Assembly: GCA_011523545.1 (NCBI GenBank)
Contig: WTGN01000032.1
Span: 1 to 64,000, forward strand
Direction of reading: 5' to 3'
From: Chloroflexota bacterium
GTDB lineage: Bacteria > Chloroflexota > Anaerolineae > Aggregatilineales > Phototrophicaceae
DNA length: 64,000 nucleotides
The position numbers were made by a program, and so were the translations under genes. The stretch's first letter is position 1. The number at the start of each line of letters is the position of its first letter. This document shows positions 38,517-48,393 of the stretch, piece after piece. Below the pieces are notes generated by a model, which had not been told where the DNA came from, did no database searches, and saw only the letters and a list, made by a program, of their open reading frames with translations.

Positions 38517-39741
38517 CCTTCAAAGGAATGACCAAGTCTTTACGAAACGGCGTCAGCGATACGAGTTCCCCATTTTCATCAACCACGAACAGGTCCTCCA
38601 CCCGCACGCCAAAACCACGCTCAGGATAATACAAGCCGGGTTCAATGGTCAAGATATTCCCGACCTGACAAAGCTCGTCTTTACGCATGTGGCTGATCGA
38701 CGGGCGCTCGTGGATGTCAATGCCGACGCCATGACCCAACGTGTGCACATAGCCTTCCATCGTGCTGGGATGCGATCGAATGGTCGGGTGTCCCGCGCCT
38801 TCGAAATGATCGAGAACCGCTTCCTGCATCAAATGCGTCGGTTTGTTGAGGCCGAATGCTTCGACCGAAATGTCGAAGGCTTGCATTACCCTGTCATAGG
38901 TCGCCTGTATCTCCGGCGGCGCGTAACCGATGCACCAGGTGCGCGTCATATCGTGGTGATAACCGCCGCCAAGCTCGCGCGGGAAGAGGTCAAACACGAT
39001 GGCCTGCCCCGCTTGCAGCGGCATATCGGCCTCGCCCCGGCTATGCGGGAAGCCGGCATCACGCCCTTGAGCGAAGATCATGGCCGTATCTTCCAGGCCA
39101 CGCGCCATCAATTCGCGCCGCGTTAGCGCCTTGATGTCGCCGATTGTCACCGGCCGCCCGCCGTCATCCAGCAGGTCGTCGCCGGCGCGCCGCAAGCCAG
39201 CGATGTAATCCCAAACGATCGCCATGACAGCGTTGGTCCGCTCCGCCACCGAGCGGATCCGCCGGATCTCATCCGCGTCTTTCGTAAGCATCGCTTCTTC
39301 AATTAGCGTGCCCTCGGCTTCGGCCACAAACTCGTATTGAGCCAACTCCGCGGCCAAGAGCTTGTACAGCGCGATGGTCTTGTTGACTTGCCAGGCGCCA
39401 TATAGGCCGACGCGCCCTTCGCTCAAACCGAGCCGCGCCAAAACATCGGACCAGAAGTGAACCGTCGCCTTCTGGCTGTCGCCCTCCGCCTCTTTGAGCC
39501 GGTCATAATAGCCGAGTTCAACATCGGTCTGGACCACTAGGCCAGACTTCGCCGCCTCCTCCACTTCCATGCGATTGCATACGAGCAGGGCCGGTTCGTC
39601 GATGACTTTGAAGATCGCGCCATGGGTGATGCGCGCGCCGTTGCTCAAGTAATAACGCGCCGTGTTGAATTCTTCGCCGCCGGTCACGATGATCGCGTCG
39701 AGCTCGCGCTCGCGCATCAGCCGATCAATGTCAGATTTCAT
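38488..39741 (-). CDS. M24-family Xaa-Pro peptidase-like protein
   Basis: IVFDLFPRELGGGYHHDMTRTWCIG...HTLGHGVGIDIHERPSI...GNILTIEPGLYYPERGFGVRVEDLFVV. Confidence 0.9.
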   Translation of the reverse strand: MKSDIDRLMRERELDAIIVTGGEEFNTARYYLSNGARITHGAIFKVIDEPALLVCNRMEVEEAAKSGLVVQTDVELGYYDRLKEAEGDSQKATVHFWSDVLARLGLSEGRVGLYGAWQVNKTIALYKLLAAELAQYEFVAEAEGTLIEEAMLTKDADEIRRIRSVAERTNAVMAIVWDYIAGLRRAGDDLLDDGGRPVTIGDIKALTRRELMARGLEDTAMIFAQGRDAGFPHSRGEADMPLQAGQAIVFDLFPRELGGGYHHDMTRTWCIGYAPPEIQATYDRVMQAFDISVEAFGLNKPTHLMQEAVLDHFEGAGHPTIRSHPSTMEGYVHTLGHGVGIDIHERPSISHMRKDELCQVGNILTIEPGLYYPERGFGVRVEDLFVVDENGELVSLTPFRKDLVIPLKDDGGEHNDE

Positions 39742-39865
39742 GGGTCAACTCCTTCAAAACACGGGCCTAAGGCCGAGCGCAGCCAAGTGGGCTGGCGCTA
39801 CGAGTTTACCAGAAATAGATCCAATTCTGTCCGGCGAAGAATAGCTGGGAATCAATGACAGTTTC

Positions 39866-39940
39866 GGGCGAGCCACCGTCTCGCCCCTACAGATTTACGA
39901 ATATTCATGCGTGGGCTAGCCGTCGGCTCGCTCCTACGAC
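39866..39940. repeat. Two GGGGCGAG-type palindromic repeat copies
   Basis: gggcgagccaccgtctcgcccctacag and gtgggctagccgtcggctcgctcctac. Confidence 0.8.
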
Positions 39941-39947
39941 ATTTCCA

Positions 39948-41306
39948 TCAATCGATGGCCTTTAATGCCGCCAGCAGCGCCGCCTCTTGTTCTGGCAGAA
40001 CGGTGCGCGGGTCCAGGAGCACGCGACCGTCGGCGATGCGCGCGATCACCGGCGGGTCGGCAGCCCGCAGCTGCTCCAGCGTGCGGTTGGGCGCGGCGCT
40101 GTGGATAGCCAGAAGCGCAGTGGGGAGCGCCGCCCCGGGCAAGCTGCCGCCGCCAAGGGTGGATTCTCCGCTGACGACGGCCCCGTCGACATGCGCCGCC
40201 CAATCTGCCGCCCGGCGCTTGATATCGTCCAGAGGGCAAGCAACCATCCGCCAGACTGGAATCCGCTCCAGCGCGTCTCCCCGCCGATAATGTTCCAGCG
40301 TGGCGATCAAAGCAGCGTAGGTCAATTTGTCGACCCGCATCGCGCGCGCCAGCGGATGACGTTTGAGCGGCGCCAGCGCTTCAGCTTTGCCGACGATGAT
40401 GCCGGCCTGGGGCCCGCCCAACAGCTTGTCCCCGCTGAAGCAGACCAGGTCGACGCCCGCCGCAACGCTCTCTTGAATCATCGGTTCATGCTCCAGGCCG
40501 AAGAGCGCCGTGTCAATCAGCGAGCCGCTGCCCAGATCATCAACCGCCAGCAGGCCGCGAGCATGCGCCAGGGCGGTCAATTGCTCCAGCGTTGGCTGCT
40601 GCACGAAGCCAATCTGCTTGAAATTGGATGTGTGCACGCGCAGCAGCATCGACGAATCGTCAGTCAGCGCCGCCTTGTAATCGGCGATGCGCGTGCGATT
40701 GGTCGTGCCAACTTCCACCAGGGCCGCGCCACTCTCACGCATGATGGCCGGTATACGGAAGCCGCCGCCGATCTCCACCAACTGCCCGCGCGAGATGATG
40801 ACTTCGCGACCCTTGGCCAGCGCGCTGAGGATCAATATCAGGGCTGAGGCGTTGTTGTTGACCACGAGCGCGTCTTCGGCGCCGGTCAGATCACGCAGGA
40901 GCCGCCGGGCATGCGTCTGACGGCTGCCCCGCGCGCCGGTCTCCAGATTGAACTCCAACGAATTGTAGGCGCAGGCGACCGCGAATATCGCCTCCCGCGC
41001 GCTCACGGAAAGCGGCGCTCGGCCCAGATTGGTGTGGATGATTACGCCAGTCGCATTGATGACCGGACGCAGGGTCGGCCTATGCTGCTGACGCAAGCTC
41101 TCCTCGATCCGCTTTCGCAGCGATTCTTCGCTGATGCCGGGCTGTCCCGTCTCTAGTATCTCCCGGCGGATAGCAGCCAACTGCGCGCGAATCGCATCGG
41201 CGACCGGTTCGCGGCCGTATGCCCGGGCAAGATCTCGCATGGCGCTATGAGCAAGCAAGGCATCCACTGAGGGCAGGCGCCGCAGCCGGGCCTGTCTATC
41301 GTTCAT
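39948..41306 (-). CDS. selA: L-seryl-tRNA(Sec) selenium transferase
   Basis: LRRLPSVDALL...RPVINATGVIIHTNLGRAPLS...YNSLEFNLETGARGSR...VNNNASALILIL...DLGSGSLID...CFSGDKLLGGPQAGIIVGK. Confidence 0.95.
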   Translation of the reverse strand: MNDRQARLRRLPSVDALLAHSAMRDLARAYGREPVADAIRAQLAAIRREILETGQPGISEESLRKRIEESLRQQHRPTLRPVINATGVIIHTNLGRAPLSVSAREAIFAVACAYNSLEFNLETGARGSRQTHARRLLRDLTGAEDALVVNNNASALILILSALAKGREVIISRGQLVEIGGGFRIPAIMRESGAALVEVGTTNRTRIADYKAALTDDSSMLLRVHTSNFKQIGFVQQPTLEQLTALAHARGLLAVDDLGSGSLIDTALFGLEHEPMIQESVAAGVDLVCFSGDKLLGGPQAGIIVGKAEALAPLKRHPLARAMRVDKLTYAALIATLEHYRRGDALERIPVWRMVACPLDDIKRRAADWAAHVDGAVVSGESTLGGGSLPGAALPTALLAIHSAAPNRTLEQLRAADPPVIARIADGRVLLDPRTVLPEQEAALLAALKAID

Positions 41307-41745
41307 TGCCTAATTCCCTGTTGCGTAAGAAAAGTTCAATGACGGCAAACAGGAGGATGATTATGAGCAGGAGCGGCAGCGACAGATAGCGTGGAATCAT
41401 CAGCCAGAAACAGGTGACGGCGATGATGCCGATCCAAACACTGCGGCGAACGACAACGCCCGGCAGCGGTTCAGATTCGTCCGCCGGCGCCAAACGTCGG
41501 CTAATGAGGCGCACAAGCGGGATGGCGGCGCCGGTCACCGCGATCTGCAAGAGGATGAAAAACAGCCAGATTTCGCCGCCTATCCGCGGGCGCGTCGACG
41601 CGACTAGATAAAACAAGCCGCCCCAACCGACGATGAACATCAGCAGAGACGCGAGCAGCATGCCGCGTTGCTCCCCGACGGGGCTTCGCTCCATAGCCGC
41701 CGGGCGCCCATGCCGGTTCCCACGCTCAGCTTGTTCGAGCAGCAT
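41296..41745 (-). CDS. Small membrane protein, unknown function
   Basis: 149 aa with about four TM segments; overlaps selA start. Confidence 0.55.
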   Translation of the reverse strand: MLLEQAERGNRHGRPAAMERSPVGEQRGMLLASLLMFIVGWGGLFYLVASTRPRIGGEIWLFFILLQIAVTGAAIPLVRLISRRLAPADESEPLPGVVVRRSVWIGIIAVTCFWLMIPRYLSLPLLLIIILLFAVIELFLRNRELGNER

Positions 41746-41847
41746 CGCTTTCGCCTGTTCAGTAATCTCTTGAAGACAGCGCTTGCGCGTACGAACATTG
41801 TATGCCCATCGCCAAAAGCGAGCAGGGCGGATGCAGGTGAATCCTCG

Positions 41848-43155
41848 TCAATTCAGCAGATTCAGCAAGGCCTGCGTCTCGGCGGATGGCTTGACACCCA
41901 ACTCTTTTTTCAGCAGCCGCTCCAAGAGCAGGTATTGCTGCCGCGCGTCGCCGTTGCGGCCCAAATTGATATACATTCGCATCGCGTCCCGGTGGAGGTC
42001 TTCGCGCTGCGGCGCCTCCTTCAAAGCGCGCGCATAATAGCCCAGCGCCTCTTCCCAGGCGCCCTGCCCGGTCTTCAAGCGCGCCATGCCAATCAATGCC
42101 TCGGCATACATGGACTTGAGTTGATTCCGCCGCTCCGCGACCCAGGGCAATTTGACCGGATGCAAGAAGGGCGCCCGGTAAATTTCGATGGCGCGAAGGT
42201 AGAGCAGTTCCCGCTCATGGTCGTCATTGGAGAGCATGGCGCCTTCCATCGCCCCCTCGAAATCCGCCACATCATAATGACGGACTATTTTGCCGCTGGG
42301 CACATAGAACCCGGTCGAGTAGTTCGTCAATTCATAACTCTTACCGTCACCGACGTGATTGGAAATCCGCTCGGTGATCGTTCGTTTCGTCACATGGAAG
42401 ACGTTGGCGGCGTTGCGCGCTGACAGCTTCGGCCAGAATATCTCGAAAATCTGATCGCGCGTGACCGACGGGTTGTCAATGAAGTAGAAGAACAGATTGC
42501 GCGGCAAGGCGCCATCCCAGCTGCTGATTTCGCGACCGTTGGAGACTGCGTGACCGCGCCCAAAGGCGTAGATTTCCAACTGCGGCTTCAAGCTGCTTTC
42601 TTTGGAAAAAAGCAGATTGCTGCTGCGATGTTCGGCGCCAAGGACGACCAGCTCATCGCGGTTCACCCAGCTTATCCAGGGATCGTAAGTTAACATGCGC
42701 GAGTTGACCGCCAGTTGCGCCTTGGCCGGCAGGTGAGCAATGGCGGCATTCATGAAGCGGCTAAACTCCTCATCTTGGGCTACCCTATCCAGCTCATCGA
42801 GATACAAGACGACGCGTTCCAGTTGAAGCGCGTCCAGATCGGTGGCTAAAGCGGCTCCGATTTCTGCGGCCGCGGCATTGTCCAGGGCATGCTCCAGCGA
42901 TTGGCCGAAGCCGGGCGCAACAACCCGGATCTCGTCCAACAGCCCGCGCAGCCAATGCCTTAGACCGTCCGCATGTCCGGGAAGGCGATAATAGAGCAGG
43001 CCTTCGTCCAGGTCATTTAAGAAATAACTGAGAAATATGTTTCGGTGGTTCGTCCACGGATAAAGCAGAATCACCTTCTTGCCGTCGGAAGAGGCTCTGA
43101 AGGATTCAAACGAGACGTTCGTCACCCGGTGCGATAACATCTCAAGACCTTTCAA
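41848..43155 (-). CDS. BTAD-containing transcriptional regulator with P-loop-less STAND-like N-terminal region
   Basis: N-terminal VVLYLDELDRV (Walker-B-like), central OmpR-type winged helix (RDQIFEIFWPKLSARNAANVFHVTKRTI), C-terminal BTAD helices ending LLKKELGVKPSAETQALLNLL. Confidence 0.78.
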   Translation of the reverse strand: MKGLEMLSHRVTNVSFESFRASSDGKKVILLYPWTNHRNIFLSYFLNDLDEGLLYYRLPGHADGLRHWLRGLLDEIRVVAPGFGQSLEHALDNAAAAEIGAALATDLDALQLERVVLYLDELDRVAQDEEFSRFMNAAIAHLPAKAQLAVNSRMLTYDPWISWVNRDELVVLGAEHRSSNLLFSKESSLKPQLEIYAFGRGHAVSNGREISSWDGALPRNLFFYFIDNPSVTRDQIFEIFWPKLSARNAANVFHVTKRTITERISNHVGDGKSYELTNYSTGFYVPSGKIVRHYDVADFEGAMEGAMLSNDDHERELLYLRAIEIYRAPFLHPVKLPWVAERRNQLKSMYAEALIGMARLKTGQGAWEEALGYYARALKEAPQREDLHRDAMRMYINLGRNGDARQQYLLLERLLKKELGVKPSAETQALLNLLN

Positions 43156-43497
43156 TGCGGCTTCCTGCGCCTCAAATGCGGCAATCCTTTAGAAACAGAC
43201 TGTCCTAGCATTTTATAATTTATGATTCAGTGATGGTCAAATTATCTTACCACAATTGTCGTCGCTGCCAAGACGGTGACAGAACGCCTTACAAGCATTT
43301 CGTTGGCAGCATCAGAACAACCAGTATCCGGCCGGCCTTTCATAGCCATGCCGCCAGATACCGGCAAATGGAATTGGTGATTGGCCAGGCCAAAGCCAAA
43401 CCTCGCCCGGTTCACGGCAAGGCTTGAATTCAGAGCTGGCAATCAACTGGAATATGAGAGGAAAGCGATGTAAGCACTAACGCCGGCGGCGAGTGGA

Positions 43498-44022
43498 TCA
43501 GGCTTCTTTGATTGCGATTGAAATTATCTGATCAGCGCGAATAGACGCATTTGGCCGCTGCGGATCGATTCTTTGCAGTGTGTTGAGCACATCCAAAGCA
43601 GGCGCATCGGCGACCCGCCCGAACACGGCGTGACGGCCGTCAAGGTGCGGCGTCGGCACAAAGGTTATGAAGAATTGGGAGCCGTTTGTGTTCGGTCCCG
43701 CGTTCGCCATGCTCAATGTGCCCGGCGCGTCATGCGCGATTTCAAGCGCGGATGGTTCATCGTCCCAGCGATAGCCAGGTCCGCCGCGGCCGCTGCCGGT
43801 GGGGTCGCCGCCCTGCGCCATAAATCCATCGAGCACGCGATGGAAGATGACGCCATCGTAGAAGCCGTCCCGCGCCAGGAAGACGAAATTGTTCACCGTG
43901 ACCGGCGCGCGGTCGGCGAAGAGGTCGATAGCGATGTCGCCTTTGCTGGTGTTCATGACGGCGCGGTAGGTTTTCTTCGGGTCGATCTGCATGGCGGGCG
44001 GGCTGGCGTATTGCTTGGGCAT
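43498..44022 (-). CDS. Cyclophilin-type peptidyl-prolyl isomerase
   Basis: [47 protein letters not shown]...[35 protein letters not shown]. Confidence 0.96.
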   Translation of the reverse strand: MPKQYASPPAMQIDPKKTYRAVMNTSKGDIAIDLFADRAPVTVNNFVFLARDGFYDGVIFHRVLDGFMAQGGDPTGSGRGGPGYRWDDEPSALEIAHDAPGTLSMANAGPNTNGSQFFITFVPTPHLDGRHAVFGRVADAPALDVLNTLQRIDPQRPNASIRADQIISIAIKEA

Positions 44023-44179
44023 TGGGGTCTCCTGTTAGGCTGGGTGGGTGTTGACCTGGGGAGAGTAGCAGACTTGTAGGGAAGGGAATAGGGCGACAGC
44101 GAAACAGGGACAATGTACAGCAATTGGCAATCGGCGTTGGCGATACTATAATTTCGGTCAGAGCGCTAGGCATGCAATT

Positions 44180-45370
44180 ATGGTTGCGGTGAATCCAGAC
44201 ATTCTCATTTGGGCGCGCGAAACTGCTGCTCTTGACTTAGAGGAAGCAGCTCGCAGACTCGGCTTTCGAGATTCCAAACGGCTCACAGCCGCTGAAAAGC
44301 TTGCAAACCTGGAGGGAGGTGTGGAGCATCCCTCTACGTCGCAGCTTGCACGAATGTCGCAAGCTTATTACCAGCCTCCGGTAGTCTTTTACCTGAAGCA
44401 GCCGCCCAAATTGGGAGATAGAGGAGAGGACTTCCGACCTATTCGCCAGCAGGCGGCCAATCGTAAAGGAAACGCGCATCTCAATTTTCTGATGCGCGAC
44501 ACAAAGGTATCTCAGTCGATACTGCGAGACCTTCTTGAAGAAAGCCGAACTGCTCGGCTTGCATTTGTGAATTCTTCAGCCATGTCGATGGGTGTTGAGG
44601 CAGTGGCACTGAACATAATCGAGACTTTGGGCTTCCAAGTAGAAGAATATCGCGCTGCAAGAGACTTTAGAAATGCATTCTCGTATCTCCGCAAACAGAT
44701 TGAACAGGTAGGCATATTCCTGCTGCTACTCAGCGATCTCGGAAGCCATCATACGACGATTCCGGCCGATGTATTCCGAAGTTTCGCTTTTGCCGACGAC
44801 CTTGCGCCTTACATCGTCATCAATCGGCAAGACGCTGTCGCTGGCTGGAGTTTCACTGCCCTGCACGAAGTTGCGCATCTCTGGCTGGGAAAAAGCGGAG
44901 TATCTGGCGAATGGAGCGAAGACGAAACTGAGCGATTTTGCAGTCAAGTCGCAGGCACGATTCTGTTTCGTCCGTTCGATCGCGCAAAGCTTGCTCGTAA
45001 ACTGAACGGTGGAAACCAATGCGTCGTGGATGAGTTCGGAACGGCCGCCCGCGAGACGAATGTAAGTCGCGCCATTCTTGCATATCTCCTTATGCTCGAC
45101 AAGAAAATCAGTCAGGCGTACTGGGAAACCCTTCAAGGACACTTTGAAGAAGACAGCAATCATCGTGCAGATACTAAACGCAAAAGACAGAGACCTGAAT
45201 TCGGAGGGGCAAACTACTATACGATACGGCGCTACCTTCTCGGAGACCGCCTCATAGACTTGACCCGATATTACGTGGACACAGGACAATTATCCGCAAC
45301 AAGAGCCGGCGTCGTTCTGGGCGTGGCGCCTACCAAAGTCCATGCACTGCTGTTTCCTGACCGAATTTGA
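44180..45370 (+). CDS. XRE-type HTH + ImmA/IrrE family metallo-endopeptidase
   Basis: WARETAALDLEEAARRLGF N-terminus; WSFTALHEVAHLWLGKSG (HExxH). Confidence 0.9.
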   Translation: MVAVNPDILIWARETAALDLEEAARRLGFRDSKRLTAAEKLANLEGGVEHPSTSQLARMSQAYYQPPVVFYLKQPPKLGDRGEDFRPIRQQAANRKGNAHLNFLMRDTKVSQSILRDLLEESRTARLAFVNSSAMSMGVEAVALNIIETLGFQVEEYRAARDFRNAFSYLRKQIEQVGIFLLLLSDLGSHHTTIPADVFRSFAFADDLAPYIVINRQDAVAGWSFTALHEVAHLWLGKSGVSGEWSEDETERFCSQVAGTILFRPFDRAKLARKLNGGNQCVVDEFGTAARETNVSRAILAYLLMLDKKISQAYWETLQGHFEEDSNHRADTKRKRQRPEFGGANYYTIRRYLLGDRLIDLTRYYVDTGQLSATRAGVVLGVAPTKVHALLFPDRI

Positions 45371-45942
45371 GGCTCACACCTTTGCTCTATCTTCTGGATA
45401 CCAGCGTTTTGATCGACGCAAAGAACAAATACTATCCTTTAGAACGCATACCACAGTTTTGGAATTGGCTTGTTCATCAATCTCGGGCGGGCAATGTAAA
45501 GTTGCCACCACAAGTGATTGGAGAAATCTTGGGACCCGATAACTCTGACGAAGAGCCTGTAGACGTTTTAGCGGAATGGGTAAAATCCAACCGGACCACA
45601 TTGGAGTGGACTGACGAACTTTCTCTAGAATCACTGACTCGTACGTACAGCCAAGGTTATGAGAGCGTACCCGAAGATCTCACAACTGTGGACCCGCTTT
45701 CTGAACCCGCAGACCCTTTTCTTATCGCTTATGCACTTGAAAGCCCTGAGAACCGTCGAGTCGTAACTATGGAAAATCTACAATCTGTTGGAATGACATT
45801 GCCCAAACCCGCAAACCGTAGAATCCCACTTGTATGCGGTTTACTTGGAGTAGAATGCATCGACACATTCGCGCTTATTCGCCAGCTTGACTTTCGTATC
45901 CCTCTGTCGCCCAATCTTAGTGACACGAGCGCGACGTCTTAA
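45367..45942 (+). CDS. DUF4411 (PIN-like) family protein
   Basis: LLYLLDTSVLIDAKNKYYPLERIPQFWNWL...KLPPQVIGEI; TTG start overlaps the preceding stop (TTGA). Confidence 0.87.
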   Translation: MRLTPLLYLLDTSVLIDAKNKYYPLERIPQFWNWLVHQSRAGNVKLPPQVIGEILGPDNSDEEPVDVLAEWVKSNRTTLEWTDELSLESLTRTYSQGYESVPEDLTTVDPLSEPADPFLIAYALESPENRRVVTMENLQSVGMTLPKPANRRIPLVCGLLGVECIDTFALIRQLDFRIPLSPNLSDTSATS

Positions 45943-45957
45943 GGACACCCAACCTCC

Positions 45958-48393
45958 ATGCCCCAACTTACCGAGCTATTCCAATCTCTCCCCTACGGAC
46001 CCGCGCCTGAAGCCGCAGACGCCGCCGACGCCTGGCTCGATGCGCGCGAGCGCAAGTTCGACCTCTTCATCAACAACGCCTGGACCGCGCCCGCCGCTGG
46101 CAACACCCTCGCCGTCTCCAACCCGGCCCGTGGCCAGCCCCTGGCCCAAGTCGCCGACGCAACCGCCCCCGACATCGACGCCGCGGTGGCCGCCGCGCGG
46201 GCCGCCTATGTATCCTGGACGGCGCTGACGCCGCATCTACGCGCGCGCCACCTTTACGCCATCGCCCGCAATATGCAGAAGCACGCTCGCCTGCTGGCTG
46301 TCGTCGAAAGCCTCGACAACGGCAAGCCGATACGCGAGTCGCGCGATATTGATGTGCCGCTGGCCGCCCGCCACTTCTATTATCACGCCGGCTGGGCGCA
46401 GCTGATGGATAGCGAATTGCGCGATTATCAGTCTCTGGGCGTCGTCGGGCAGGTGATCCCCTGGAATTTCCCGCTCTTGATGCTGGCTTGGAAGATCGCA
46501 CCGGCGCTGGCGACCGGCAATACCGTGGTCATCAAACCGGCGCCCTACACGCCCTTGAGCGCCCTGCTCTTCGCCGAGATCATCGCCGAAGCCGGCATTC
46601 CGCCGGGCGTTGTCAATATTGTGACCGGCGGCGACGAGGCGGGCGCGGCGCTGGTGGCTCATCGCGACCTCGACAAGATCGCCTTCACCGGCTCGACCGC
46701 GGTCGGGCGCGTCATACGGGAAGCGACAGCGGGCACGGGCGTCAAGCTGACGCTGGAACTGGGCGGGAAGTCGCCCTTCGTCGTCTACGATGACGCCGAC
46801 CTCGATGGCGCGATTGAAGGCTTGGTCGACGCCATCTTTTTCAACCAGGGCGAGGTCTGCTGCGCCGGTTCGCGCTTGTTGGTGCAGGAGAATATCGCCG
46901 ATGCCTTCCTGGCCCGCCTCCGGGATCGCATGGCGCGCTTGCGGCTTGGCGACGCGCTGGACAAGTGCATTGATATCGGCTCGGTCATCGACCCCGTCCA
47001 ATACGAAGCGATCGACCGCTGGGTGCAGCGCGGGATCAGCGAAGGCGCGGATGTATACCAGCCCGAGATTGATCTTCCTCCTTTCTTGGATGGCGGCTGC
47101 TTCTATCCGCCGACGCTTTTGAGCAATCTGGAGGCGTCGGCCGCGGTCGCCCAGCAAGAGATATTCGGTCCCGTGCTGGTGGCGATGAGCTTCCGAACGC
47201 CAAGCGAAGCGGTTGAATTGGCGAACAATTCGCGCTACGGCCTGGCGGCTTCCATCTGGAGCGAGAACATCAGCCTTGCGCTGGAGACGGCGCGGCAGAT
47301 CAAGGCGGGCAGCATCTGGATCAACAGCACCAATCTGTTCGATGCCGCGGCCGGCTTCGGCGGTTACCGTGAGAGCGGCTACGGGCGTGAAGGCGGCAAA
47401 GAGGGGCTCTTCGCTTATTTGCGCCCCCGCTGGCATTCCAGAGCGCGGCCCGATTTGGGCGAGCCACGCGCAGATTGGGGCGCGCATACGCCACCAGCTC
47501 CGGCCGCCTTGCCTCTCCCTGATTCGTCGGCGGAACCCAGGGGGGATTCGCTGGACCGCACGGCGAAACTATACATCGGCGGAAAGCAAGCGCGGCCGGA
47601 CGGCAATTACACCCGTCCCGTGCTGTCGCCGGCGGGCCTGATGGTCGGCCAAGTCGGCGATGGCAACCGCAAGGATGTGCGCAATGCGGTGGAGGCGGCG
47701 CGCAAGGCCAAGAACTGGGCTTATTATTCGCCGCACAATCGGGCGCAGATCCTCTTCTACATCGCGGAAAATCTGTCGGCGCGGGCGGAAGAATTCGCCG
47801 GGCGCATCGCCCGCATGAGCGGGGCGCCGCTTGAAGGGGCGCGGGCGGAAGTCGCTGCGTCAATCGAACGGCTCTTTCACTGGGCGGCAATGGCCGACAA
47901 ATCCGGCGGGGTCCTGCAGGAGACGACCCTGCGCGGGCTGGTGGCCGCTGTTCATGAGCCGGTCGGCGTTATCGGCATCGCCTGCCCCGATGAGGCGCCG
48001 CTGCTGGGATTTCTGTCCTTGATCGCGCCAGCCATCTCGCGCGGCAACACCGTCGTCTGCATCCCGTCGCCGCCCTTCCCGCTCAGCGCCACTGATCTGT
48101 ACCAGGTCTTCGATACATCGGACCTGCCGGCGGGCGTCGTAAACATCATCACCGGCGAGCGCGATCATTTGGTGAAGACGATGGTCGAGCATGACGATGT
48201 TGACAGCGTCTGGTATTTCGGTGATGCCGAAGGGAGCCGCCAGGTCGAAGCGCGCTCGATTCACAATCTCAAGCGCACCTGGGTAAATTATGGCATCGCA
48301 CGAGATTGGGGCGATCCCGCGCGGGGCGCCGGCGCCGAGTTCCTCCGTGAGGCGATACAGGTCAAGAATATCTGGACGCCGACGGGCGCTTAA
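45958..48393 (+). CDS. Two-domain aldehyde dehydrogenase, ALDH16-like
   Basis: First domain complete (VIPWNFPLLMLAWKIAPALATGNTVVIKPA, FTGSTAVGRVI, LELGGKSPFVV, FFNQGEVCCAGSRL); second ALDH domain partial without catalytic Cys motif. Confidence 0.88.
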   Translation: MPQLTELFQSLPYGPAPEAADAADAWLDARERKFDLFINNAWTAPAAGNTLAVSNPARGQPLAQVADATAPDIDAAVAAARAAYVSWTALTPHLRARHLYAIARNMQKHARLLAVVESLDNGKPIRESRDIDVPLAARHFYYHAGWAQLMDSELRDYQSLGVVGQVIPWNFPLLMLAWKIAPALATGNTVVIKPAPYTPLSALLFAEIIAEAGIPPGVVNIVTGGDEAGAALVAHRDLDKIAFTGSTAVGRVIREATAGTGVKLTLELGGKSPFVVYDDADLDGAIEGLVDAIFFNQGEVCCAGSRLLVQENIADAFLARLRDRMARLRLGDALDKCIDIGSVIDPVQYEAIDRWVQRGISEGADVYQPEIDLPPFLDGGCFYPPTLLSNLEASAAVAQQEIFGPVLVAMSFRTPSEAVELANNSRYGLAASIWSENISLALETARQIKAGSIWINSTNLFDAAAGFGGYRESGYGREGGKEGLFAYLRPRWHSRARPDLGEPRADWGAHTPPAPAALPLPDSSAEPRGDSLDRTAKLYIGGKQARPDGNYTRPVLSPAGLMVGQVGDGNRKDVRNAVEAARKAKNWAYYSPHNRAQILFYIAENLSARAEEFAGRIARMSGAPLEGARAEVAASIERLFHWAAMADKSGGVLQETTLRGLVAAVHEPVGVIGIACPDEAPLLGFLSLIAPAISRGNTVVCIPSPPFPLSATDLYQVFDTSDLPAGVVNIITGERDHLVKTMVEHDDVDSVWYFGDAEGSRQVEARSIHNLKRTWVNYGIARDWGDPARGAGAEFLREAIQVKNIWTPTGA

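Noticed and set aside
43230-43427. 65-aa ORF upstream of the BTAD regulator
   Set aside because: Overlaps a comparable ORF on the opposite strand (43242-43442), and neither has recognisable features.
46237-47487. 416-aa ORF antisense to the aldehyde dehydrogenase
   Set aside because: Shadow ORF; the + strand carries all ALDH motifs.
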